Assembly: GCF_000004075.3 (NCBI RefSeq)
Contig: NC_026661.2
Location: 5,168,058-5,232,057, forward strand
Direction of reading: 5' to 3'
Source of the DNA: Cucumis sativus
Lineage: Eukaryota > Streptophyta > Magnoliopsida > Cucurbitales > Cucurbitaceae
Length of the DNA stretch: 64,000 nucleotides
This document shows, in pieces, positions 11,219-22,631 of the stretch (positions are counted from its first letter, which is position 1; each line of letters opens with the position of its first letter). The translations under genes and the position numbers were made by a program. The notes under the pieces are model-generated. The model made no database searches. It saw nothing but the letters and a program-made list of their open reading frames with translations, and was not told the origin of the DNA.

Positions 11219-13234
11219 ATGTCTTATTTTAGTACATTTGGGGTTCATGGGTGGTGGGTAGTGGTTATGGTGATGTTGGTGGTGATGGTAGAAGCGACAC
11301 CACCAGGGATCGCTAATAATCCAAGCCATGCGACGTGCAAGATTAAAAAGTATAAACATTGTTATAATTTGGTGCATGTTTGTCCAAAGTTCTGTCCTAA
11401 TCAATGTTACGTAGAATGTGCCTCTTGTAAGCCTATTTGTGGTAGTGGTGGTGATGATGCTAATCCTCCACCGGAGGATACTCCCACTCCACCATCCCAA
11501 ACTTATTATTCTCCTCCACCTCCGGTGGCTGTAACCCCGAGCCCTCCTGCTTTAAATCCTAGTCCCCCACACTCTCCCCCATTACCTTCACCGACACCAA
11601 CACCGGTCACTCCTTCTCCTTCTCCTCCTCCACCGGTAACTCCTTCTCCTTCTCCTCCTCCACCGGTAACTCCTTCTCCTTCTCCTCCTCCACCAGTAAC
11701 TCCCTCTCCTTCTCCTCCTCCACCTGTAACTCCTTCTCCTTCTCCTCCTCCACCGGTAACTTCTTCTCCTTCTCCTTCTCCACCGGTAACTCCTTCTCCC
11801 TCTCCTCCTCCACCGGTAACTCCTTCTCCTTCTCCTCCTCCATACTCTGAAACTCCAAGCACCCCTCCGACTACTTCGACGCCTCCTCCTGTTACTTCAA
11901 CACCACCTCCTGCAAATCCCAATCCTCCGAAATCTCCACCGACAAACCAACCTTCATCACCACCGCCTCCAACGCATACCAACCCTCCATCAAACCCCAC
12001 CCCTCCCACTGTATCACCGCCTCCTCCAGTTACTTCAACACCACCTTCTGAAAATCCTAATCCTCCGGCATCGCCTCCGACAAACCACCCTCCATCAACA
12101 CCTCCAGAAAATCCCACCCCTCCTGAAAATTCCAACCCTCCATCAACACCTCCAACAAACCCCAACACTCCGTCGACACCACCATCTGAAACTCCCAACT
12201 CCCCACCTATTAACACTCCTTCGCCGGCTCCTCAAACACCATCTCCTCCAGCTTCAACTCCACCATCTTCATCGGCTGGTGCAACAAAGAGAGTTAGATG
12301 CAAAAATGCAAAATATCCTCAATGTTACAACATGATTCACAATTGTCCTAGCGCTTGCCCTAATGGATGTCAAGTTGATTGTGTTACTTGCAAACCTGTC
12401 TGCCGTAAGTATATATATTAATCAAACAACGCCTAAAAAAATTATATTTTGATGCCTAACTTCTTCTTTTTTCTTTTAAAATGATGAATTTTAAATTTTT
12501 GGTTGAAAATATCAGATTGTGACAGACCAGGAGCTGTATGCCAAGACCCACGTTTTGTCGGCGGCGACGGTATAACCTTCTACTTCCACGGCAAAAAGGA
12601 CAAAGATTTCTGTCTCGTTTCCGACCCCAACCTCCACATCAACGCCCATTTCATTGGAAAACGAAACCCTTCCTTGAAACGAGACTTCACTTGGATAGAA
12701 TCCCTAGCTATCCTCTTCAACAACCACCGTCTTTTGATCGCCGCCCAAAAGACTGATGTTTGGGACGATTCCATCGACCGCCTCAATATTGTCCTCGACG
12801 ACCACCCAATGGCCCTCCCAATATCGGAAGGCAGCCAAGTACAACACCCAACCGAAAACCCCACTGTCATCATCGTTCGACTAGCGGCAACAAACCACGT
12901 GATGGTGGAAGCCAAAGGACTGTTTAGAATCACAGCCAAGGTGGTGCCAATAACAAAAGAGGATTCAAGGATTCATAACTATGGAATAGAGGAAGGGGAT
13001 TCGTTTGCACATTTGGATGTAGGGTTTAAGTTTTTTGAGTTGAGTGAGGACGTGAATGGGGTTTTGGGGCAGACTTATGGAGCTGGGTATGTGAGTAGTA
13101 TCAATGTGAAGGCAGCTATGGCAGTCATGGGGAGAGGGAAGGAGTTCGAAACTTCTAGCTTGTTTGCGGCAGATTGCGCTGTCTCTAGATTTGGCGGCGA
13201 CGGCATTGTTGGCGGTAGAGATGAGACTATATGA
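11219..13234 (+). CDS. Root-cap/LEA-related proline-rich wall protein
   Basis: Two exons (11219-12404, 12516-13234), donor GTAAGT, 634 aa. Order: hydrophobic signal sequence (1-26); 8-Cys module (40-74); a ~286-residue extensin-like region rich in SPPPP and TPP; a second 8-Cys module (361-395); then a Root_cap domain starting CDRPGAVCQDPRF and continuing GGDGITFYFHGKKDKDFCLV and SDPNLHINAHFIG. Both Cys modules have the spacing C-x7-C-x6-C-x3-C-x3-C-x3-C-x2-C-x3-C. The intron falls just after the second module. The closest family I know is the Arabidopsis At3g19430-type LEA-related proteins; they are thought to be secreted to the wall or mucilage, and no enzymatic role is known. SPPPP motifs are hydroxylation/O-glycosylation sites in extensins. 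Oddity: it ends FGGDGIVGGRDETI and lacks the Cys-containing tail I expect from relatives. Confidence 0.9.
11606..11845 (+). repeat. Eight 30-bp coding tandem repeats (VTPSPSPPPP)
   Basis: Eight head-to-tail 30-base units encode VTPSPSPPPP or near variants. Copy 6 reads VTSSPSPSPP and copy 8 ends in Tyr. The units are nearly identical at DNA level, so copy number probably varies between individuals. Confidence 0.93.
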
Positions 13235-16200
13235 AGTTTTGGGTTTTGAAGACATAAACATTGGGAATTATATTGAACAAAGGAATTTTATATGATTTGT
13301 AAGAATAATAAAAATGCATTGGAAGGAAACTTGTTTAAAGATCTCCGATGGAAATATCATTCTAATTACTACTATAAGTAATACATAATAATACTATATA
13401 ACTTTTTCTTTCCTTAAATTTTCTCTTCTGCATTTTGATTCTAATGAGCAAAAACTATTATGACATGCCGATATTTTCAAGGTTCGGTTTTGTCATAAGA
13501 AGGGAATCAATATTTCTATTGGAACGTGAGAAAAAAAAAGAAAAAAAGCAACAATATAAACAATAGACATCTTAACTTAACTTGGATTATAATGATTTGG
13601 CATGAGATCTAAGTTAATCAACAGTTTGATCAAATTAGATAAAGGTATTTCTTCATCTAAACTTTAGTTTTTATAATACCATGTGGTTGATAATATATCA
13701 AAATTAAAGGACTTATAATAACTATGCAAGTAGATCAAAAACTATGTCTTAAGCTTGGTAACTATGTCATGTCTTATGCTCCAACAAACGTGTGATCTCT
13801 AATATAGAAATGACCAGTTTTGCCAAAGCAAATATAGTTGTTTAGCTTTCATACTTATATATGACTAAGAAGTCTATGCTTCAAATCTTCTACTCATTAT
13901 CGTTCTAAAAAAACATTTTTGCCCCTTAATTTACTGCCATGGTCATATAATTAAACAACCATTTAATTCTTGCATTGTTCTTTAACTTGCTTACAGAGGG
14001 TGGACCTTCATTTTAAACGAGATTAGGGTTTGTTATAGTTCTCTTTCTATAGGGGTGCAATAAGAGAACTTTTTAAATGCATGGTCACTCAACTTTACTA
14101 ACTCCCCAACTCCCAAGCACGTTTAACTGTGGAGGTTTGATAGGATTGGTGTATTACTGCTAGTATGAACGCAACCAGTTTGATGTCATAGTTCTCTAGA
14201 TGGGGTTTTAGAAGAAAGGCTAAGATCTTGTTGAACTACGTGGCTAGTGATGAACACAAAAATGATTACCACAAGCTCAAGTTTTAATGTAATATATAAT
14301 ATATAATGTTGTAAAGTAGATTATAGATTATCGATGGGGTCTCTTTACCCTCTCCAATTTGGTAAAAATGTGAAGTGCGTCAACTTTTTCCTCCAAAAAA
14401 ATCCGTCACTATATACAGTACACTTTGTGAGACATACAGTAGAGATGGTTTTACCAAAGTTAAGTCACTACGAATCAATTGTTTTTGGATCGGAGAATAA
14501 CATTGATATATACATATGCCTCCTTCTTGAACTTTGGCTCAAATCTCTTCTAATTCTCTTCTTGGTTACTCCACTTTTAATTTATCAAATTCACTCAACA
14601 TTTTAATAATCAATTTAGGGCTTTTGTATATATTAAAATGCTGCTGTTTTTTTGTTGTTTTCTGTTAAAAGTAAGAGTAGTTCAATCTTTGCTTGTGCTA
14701 GAGTTAACTACCAAGTTCGTAGTTTGTATCTTTCCCTTTTTTTCTGATGTGAAGCACTTTTGTACAATGGGCCAGCCCATAAATTAGCTATATTCGTGCC
14801 CATCTTGTATTTTCACCATATTATTTGTGGGTAGGGGACTTGGTTGGATTGATGCCCTTCCCATTGTGTGGTTGCATCTCTAAATTCATTTTTTCTAGAG
14901 ATCAAACAAGTATTTTGATTGATTATTGTATAACATAACTGTTTCTCTTTCAAAATAATATTCTAATCTCCATTTTTCACTCTTCCAGAAATCCATCTCG
15001 AACAAGATAGGGAATAATCTACAGTTAATTGAAAAATAGGGAGTGGAAAAACTTTTCTATCTAATGTCTAGACGAAGATCGAGAATATTCCCCGCCCGGT
15101 TCGGTGCCCAATTAATTAACTATATATACGTCGGTATACATAAACATCTCTTTCAAGCTTCCAACTTTTAAGATTAAAAGATAACACTAATCTAAAATTT
15201 TTAAGATAATTACAAACTAATAATAATCTATATCTATCGATGTCTTTGATAGCTAGATCTAAATTTTACGGCAATGATTGCTATATTTGCAACTTTTCTA
15301 TCAACGTCCAATAATCAAATAGTCAAACCTAAAAGAAAAAGATTGATCATGATGAAAGATGAGAAACGTTATCAAAAGAATGTATAATAAACTTCACCAT
15401 TAGAATCGAAGCAGCTGAGAAGTGACCAACAACGTAACTCATTGGAAAGCAATTTTTGAAAAGGAAAGGAGAAAGTTATTCAAACTGATGAGCAATGAAT
15501 TCGAGTGGTACCCTTAACACTAAGCTCCATGATGTTGTAATCATCCATAATGCCTCCAAATAAATGAATAATAATATTGGCCAAGCCCCCTCCATATAAT
15601 CTCATTTGCTATCAAATATCATAAAGTCCCTTTTTAAAATTTATGTACCTTTCATTTTCTTTTTTACATGTCATGGCAGGCTCTGAATCTTTGTACTTTT
15701 TTCTTCCAACAACAGTTCTCATTATTTTTTTTTCTGTACAAAAATGCATTTTTATTACCTATAATAACTCTGCATGCCTATGCTTTCTTTTCTTTTCTTC
15801 TTTAGAATCAGCTTTTGAGGTAATTAATAAAATTTGATTCCTTCTTAACACCAAAATAGTCTTACATGCTTTTGAATGAATATGTCTGAACAAATAATGA
15901 ATGGCGGGGTTTAAAGGGTCATTCTGTGGCTGTCAAAATGATGCCCAAATTTTGTCTGAGGAAGTCAGATATATATACATATATATGTATGTGTGTGTGT
16001 GTATATGGCAACAGGGACATGCTTCCTCTTATAACATTTTGACTCTTTAAAAGGAGGATTCCTCCTTTTGAGGTCCAAATTGAAACAGTAACCATATCAT
16101 ATTCTCTTGGCAATAATTTGGGTTTACAAATCTTATACCCTTCAAAATGAACTCTTGATTATGATATCTTTTAGGAATAATGTTTGGAGGAAAGAATAAT

Positions 16201-19200
16201 AGTGAGACACGTTTTTTGTTTTTCTATTCTCCTTTTCAAAAACCACTTTTGTTTTATATTATAATATTAGATAACATAGTGTTTTTAGGTCCAAAAAGAG
16301 AGACAGAAACCGAACTAATAATATTTCTTGTAGTACTAATTTAGATATATTAGAATGTATATATATATATATTCATCTCAACATCACACTAGTGTGTGTG
16401 CATGTACTATCATGCAGGTAGGCTAACGTCCAAGTTCTCTATTACCAATAGATGAGAAGAGTATGCATCTATTTTCTAAAGGTTATGCAGTCCTTCAAAT
16501 AATGTAAGTTACGTATACATACACAATATGATCATGTGTTCAACATCACTATGAAATGTTGATTTAATTATTCCGATCGATTTAATATATATGTTTAATT
16601 TACACATTTTAACACAGATTTGACATGAATAGGATTGATTTTGGAAGGACAAAAGAGAACCATATGGCAAGAACACCTCTCGAATATAGTTTTGGGTTGC
16701 ACTTGAAGTAAATTTTGGGAAGGTTGAAAGTGATAATAACGAAAGAATATTAATCTTAAATCACTTTTTATTTGAAAAGAAACTGGTCGTAAATTAATCC
16801 ATTTAAATTATTTTTTAAGGCTTATGGTTACTTTTTAAAATTCTGCTCTCTACTAGCTTTTAAAATCAAACTCTCATAGGATCAAAACTCACTATTTAAT
16901 AAATTTTAAAGTTTTACGAGGTAAAGTAGGATCTTTTTTTTTATATATATAAAAACATGAAATATTATCGTTGAGTAACTCATGTATCTTATCAAAATTG
17001 TGAAATCTTTCTATTTTATTTTGTAGGAACATCTCGACGTGCTAAAATGGATTATCTTCCTTATTGATCTCTTGTCCTTCTCTTTAGGTAATCTCTCACC
17101 AATAAGAGACGCGAAAGTAAGGTAGAAGACAAGTAAGAACATCTTAGGAAATTTTGAAAAAATTAATACACATGAAGTGAAGAGAAGAGATTGACCCTTA
17201 AACACTCATAATCCCTTTTTTATTTTCTCTAAAAGATAGATTTGAACTTTACCAAACTTATTTACTTCATAACAGTATACTTAGGTTTTCTGAAAGCTAA
17301 TGGTAAACCTAACAAAAATAAACATTGGAAATGTATTTTTGAAAAAGATTAAAAGTAAGAAACCTTTGTTTATGAGGAATAAATAATATAGATGGAATAA
17401 CCAACAATAGTTGTTTTCTTTTCTTTTATTAACACACACATAAATATAAAAACAGTGCTAAACAAAACAACTGTGTCCTAAAATGAAGCATACATTATTA
17501 TTCCTAACAACGACACACAGCTTTGTAGCTATAGCCAAATTAAATTCTTCTGAGAATGAAGTTTATGACATTCAATATCTTTTTTCAACAATTTAGAAAA
17601 ACATTGAATATTTAATGCCTTATCTTTGCTTTTCACATTTGGTTGTAAATATGACAGAGATTTATGAACGTGGGAGAGGCCCAAAGGACAAAAACATAAG
17701 ATCTTTTCAATTGGGTATCAGAAAAATTAAATGTCTTTTCTGAAAAATTATAAAGTCTTCTTTATATGTATATATTTTTTCAAATACTAAGCTGTAATTG
17801 TACCCTTTGTTTTTCTCAACTTCATTAATTTATGCATGTTCTTCTCTTGCTTTTAATTACTCTATATCAACCTTCTTTCCTCTTATATATTCAAATGTTA
17901 TAAGTATTAAATAACAATAGTTATAAAGTTTGGTTGAGCCATGCTACGATATTGAAGCTATCATAGAAAGTTTCAGTATTTATTTCTCCAGTTGGCAGGC
18001 TTATATGTTTGACAATTTTTCAACATGGAAAATGAGGGTTTTTTGTTTTTTTAAATGATGTTTAGCTTTGAAATCGAATTAAATGATAAAAAGAAAAACA
18101 GATTTTAAGAATAATAAATAATAGAAAAACGAAACCAACTTTTTCAAAAGTTTCATGAAGATATAAGATTCTTCTGGTCTCCTAGGATTATCAGGTAATT
18201 AAGCATCCAAATGAGAGTATTGTATCAAAGAAGAAAAACAACTTTGGCATCGGCCCTAACAACGGTGAACCCTAATGAAGACCGTTTTGATGGGACATGT
18301 TGTAGATGGTAGATGAAGAGATCTCACAATTTCAAGAGAACTCATAATCTTTATAAGCTACATTTATTACTTCACTTATTACTAGCTAATTAGTTTTTGA
18401 AATAAAATCGTAGGATCATTCCTTTTATTTTTGGAAGTAATCAAAGTTTAAAATGTTGATTTAGATGGAAGGGTTTGTTTGAAAATAGTGATAAAATGCT
18501 GATGTTAACATATCAAAATTTAAAAATTTATCTTCCATATGTCAATAAAAATTTAATACATATAGTATTCATAATGCTTTCTAGTCTCTCTTGTTTGATT
18601 TGTTCATTTTGGGTTCAATATATTTGGCACGATTTGAATTTGAGAAGGCCTTTTGTATTATGGAGAAAGCATTGGATGCCATTTTTGTCAATCATGAAAT
18701 CACTAACTATGCAATGCAGAGAAGGGCCAAAGAAAGAAAGAAGACCAAAAGATTTTGGTACAAAGGCCATGTTTGAAGTTGCAGTGCCAATAAACAGCCT
18801 TTCTTGGAGTCCCCTCTATATAAATAATAATGAAAACACACAGAGTTCATCTAAACCCATACTTCAGAAGTCAATGTTAAACAAAATCAACATCTCAACA
18901 CACACACAGTACTTCTGAGATCAAAAGAGAGGACAAGAGAGGGCCATAATAGTCTTAAAAAATACGTTATTCTTTAATGGTGTGATTAACGAGAGAAAGA
19001 TATATAAAAAACTTAAATAATTTTGATTAAACTTATCTTTCTTTCGTATTGAAGTTAGGTTCAAAGAGTTTCTAGATTCACCAACTCATTCTCTTCAAGT
19101 TTTATTATATTGCATTGTTTTTTGGTCAAAATAATATGACTTTATAATCAAATTCATTCCTTATACAATTATTTTGACCAAAGACAATGCAGTGAAAATA

Positions 19201-21116
19201 TACTTTTAAGAATTTATTTAGAGAAAAATAATTTGATGAAATGTTGAGCTAAAGGTCAATGTATGGCAGGTAACAAAGGGAAGAAAATGTAGTATGGTGG
19301 TTTGAATTTAGGCACTGTGTCTCTATCAAATAACACTGAAATTCAAAAAAATAGTTTCATTTCTAAAAAAAACTAAAAAGTTTTGGAATTGAGAGATTTC
19401 ATTATATAGAATGGAAGAACTTCTAGAGAGAAAATTAGTCTTTGCTATTATTTTAAAAAATAAATGAATTGTTGTTTTTGTGTTGATATATATGTGTGTG
19501 TGTGTGTGTATAATAATTATTTAATATAAGAGCTAGCAAAAATTTCAAAGTGTTTCAATTAAAACTGATATAATTAAGTGATGGGATATTTTTGTTTTTT
19601 GACATTCTTGCCATCCACATTAATTAAAATAGACTAAAGTTCTTGAGACTTTGGCCTCTTTGACTAAACTCTTCATGATGAACAATAACGAAATAATGAT
19701 AGCACACAGATATGTATACCATATACTCTAGAAAAATAAATAATAATAATATTCGATCTCGATCTTCCCAATCATAGGGAATTGTCGGTATTGAAAATGA
19801 GAAATTACAACATTGTAATACTAATCTAAAAGGCAAAAGTAAACTTCCTCTCTGATGGCAATTAGCATGGGTGGTCGATGTTAAAAACTGTTCAAACAAT
19901 TTTTACAAAATGTGAGTGCAAGACAGAAACTCAACCACGTTATTTCTTACAATTTTAAAGCAAAGGTTCGACCCTGTTATCACATTTGGTTCTACTAATC
20001 TTTTTGTAATTTGAGACTTTCTTTCTGTCAAGATATTGAGCTTCAAGATCATCTATATATATATATCTCTATCCATGGCTATCTATATTATATCTAAGAG
20101 GAGTGTTGGAGGAGAAATTTCTTATTTCCCCGTTTGCTCTTTTTAATTGATGGTTATTATTATGATATATTAGCTAATTTGAGAAATCAAGATTAGCTAA
20201 ATATTTTTTTAAAAAAATATTAGAATAACAACACTTTTACTAATTAAGTCTTAGATTTAAGATTTTCCTATTTCAGTTGGATTGTGATTAACAAAATAAT
20301 AAAATAATTACCATTAGAGTACACTTTATTTATAAATAATAATTATTTGAATGAATGATTTATAATATTCCAACCGAATTATTTTGATTAACCAAATAAT
20401 AAAATAGTAAAACAGGTCTAATACTTATCGATTTATCTATGATGAATATAAAAACAGAAAATGTTTGGTTGATTTTTTAAAATTTATAAATTTTAAAAAG
20501 TTTGAGATATAAAATATATCAAATTAAAATAAGTATAAAGATAAAATACTAAAATTTAAAAATGAGTTATCATTTGAAAATGTTTTTTTCCATACAAATG
20601 AGAGTATAATGATTTAAGCCATAATCATATGTCAATTGAGCTCTATATTTGTTTTTCAAACGTATTAAGAAGTTCAAACACTAGATTTGTAATTCATAAA
20701 CACAATTTGTTATTATTATCATCATGAGTATGCTACTTTATTATTTTGTTATTATCATATAGTTTCCTATCCATATAGTTAGTAATAACACAAGCACTCA
20801 AAGTCTCAAGATTCAATATTTGGTAAGAGTTTTGTGTTAATTAAATGATGATCCACAAATATTGAATTAGTTTTATATATATACAAAAAAGAAATTAAAG
20901 ATTAAATAAACAAAACAATATATACAAGTAAAGTGTAGAGAAGTAAAAACAAAGTAGAGACAATAACACTTTGCCAACCACCATACCTTTTTTCCCCTCC
21001 CTAGTAAATGTTAAATATGTTATGCTTTGCCTTTTGTGAAAAATTGAAATCTCTTCTAAAAAGGGGTCCCATTTATCAGAATTTGAAATATATTTATGAA
21101 ATAAAACCCTAATACA

Positions 21117-21120
<4 letters not shown>

Positions 21121-21147
<27 letters not shown>
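21121..21147. repeat. (TA)13 microsatellite
   Basis: Uninterrupted TA dinucleotides, just upstream of the hairpin at 21161-21246. Confidence 0.95.
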
Positions 21148-21160
21148 TTTAAATGGTATG

Positions 21161-21246
21161 ATGAATACAGGAAGGACATGAGAAGTAGAAGGGCAGCTTT
21201 CACTAAAACTTGCGAAAGGCCATTTCCCTATGTCCATTGTATTCAT
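21161..21246 (+). other. Imperfect foldback (possible small-RNA precursor)
   Basis: The 5' arm begins ATGAATACAGGAAGGACATG; the 3' arm ends TATGTCCATTGTATTCAT. The outer 8 bases pair perfectly, then after a small asymmetric bulge GGACAT pairs with ATGTCC, with further pairing towards a short loop (GGC...CTTTC with the opposite arm). The stem is about 35 bases with several mismatches. The arms do not match any plant miRNA family I remember. It may be chance or a small decayed inverted repeat. Confidence 0.25.
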
Positions 21247-21978
21247 ATTTAGTTTGTGTCAAGTTTCTTTCAACCTTTTTTTTTTCTCCTTTTCCCCACT
21301 TTTTCACCTCATGTTGTAAAAATTTGTTAGCTAACACTTTTAAATCATTGTACTGCTATCTATCTAGGTAGCTCAACATTATTCTCACACACACACCCGT
21401 TTCTACATCATTTGAAAGCATCATTAGTTTACAAATTTAGAACAAATGAAACATGTGATATATGGAAACTAGGGTTAATTAGTTAAAATTACCAAATGTT
21501 TAGACTATGTTTGTATGAGATAGTTTAAGTTGATCGTGAGTTACATGACGTACAGTAAATGTTTTTAATTGTATATCAATGTTTGAATACTCTCTCTATC
21601 ATAGTTTTTAAGGTATTGTGCTTTGTGATTCATTACAGGTTGAAAAGACATGTTAATTGGAAAGATTAATTAAGATGAAAAACGAGATGATGTGTGTTAA
21701 TGTGTATAGTAGTGTGTATTTATAATATCAAAGAGGACCACTAGTTTTGTGATAGGTAGAGCCCAAACATGGCAGAGACTAGGAAAGTGTGAACTGTGTA
21801 TGTATGTGTTTGTGCTGTTGCTCATATATAAATAAATTGTGTAATATTATTATATATATTGGAATTCTTTATATATGGATGGGTTTTCTCTCTCATTGGG
21901 TTTGAAAATTAGCTGAGTTCTTAGAGAGAGAGAGAGAGAAAGGCCCACCTTATAGTATATAGAAAGGCAAATGGTCCT

Positions 21979-21999
21979 GTGTGTGTGTGTGTGTGTGTG
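21979..21999. repeat. (TG)n microsatellite
   Basis: About ten TG units followed immediately by an AT run. Confidence 0.9.
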
Positions 22000-22592
22000 C
22001 ATATATATATGATCTTACTTCTGCTGTCCTTTGAGCTTTACAGCCTGTTGGGTGAAAGAGCTAAAAGAAAGACAAAGGAAAGAGAGAGGGAAAAATATTT
22101 GTATTGTGAAACATTTTTAAGTTCAAATCATTTCATTTGTGAAATCACTGAGACCAAGTCAAAGCTAAAAGAAATATCAAAGGTTTTATTTGTTTTAAAT
22201 ATTACTATGTATCATTGTTAAACCTACCAATCTAATCATTCTTTAATTTTTACCGTATTTTATTTGATGCTCAAACTAAAATATATACTTTTTTACTTCA
22301 TGTTTAATTCTTAAAATTGATGTACTTAGAGTGATATTTGACACGATAGATTCTATCTAAAAATTTCACCTTAATTTCTTTCTCTCTAAGTATCAAATAT
22401 TAAGTTTCTACCTTAATTAATTTGAATTTTCAATTTTATTACCATTGGTCTTCCTAGACTTCAAAATTTAACCTTTCATTTTGACTAGATTCTCACTTTG
22501 GATAGTTGGTGTTAAATATATAATGTTCTCAAATCTAAACCCTATATGAAATCTAAACTTAAAATCTAAGGATGAAAAATAGTATTTTTTTT

Positions 22593-22595
<3 letters not shown>

Positions 22596-22628
<33 letters not shown>
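22596..22628. repeat. (AT)16 microsatellite
   Basis: Uninterrupted AT dinucleotides within the gene-poor stretch. Confidence 0.95.

Positions 22629-22631
<3 letters not shown>

Noticed and set aside
11506..12216. 236-residue Gly-rich open frame on the minus strand
   Set aside because: Mirror of the Pro-rich repeats of the root-cap gene: CCN codons read as GG-rich codons on the other strand.
18475..18918. 147-residue open frame in the gene-poor region
   Set aside because: No start context, domain or protein-like pattern. The nearby TATA-like sequence at 18814 lies inside it, which argues against a gene here.
21220..21246. Resemblance of TTTCCCTATGTCCATTG to miR482/miR2118
   Set aside because: Only the first half is similar; the conserved CC(A/C)CCCAT core is missing, so it is not called a family member.
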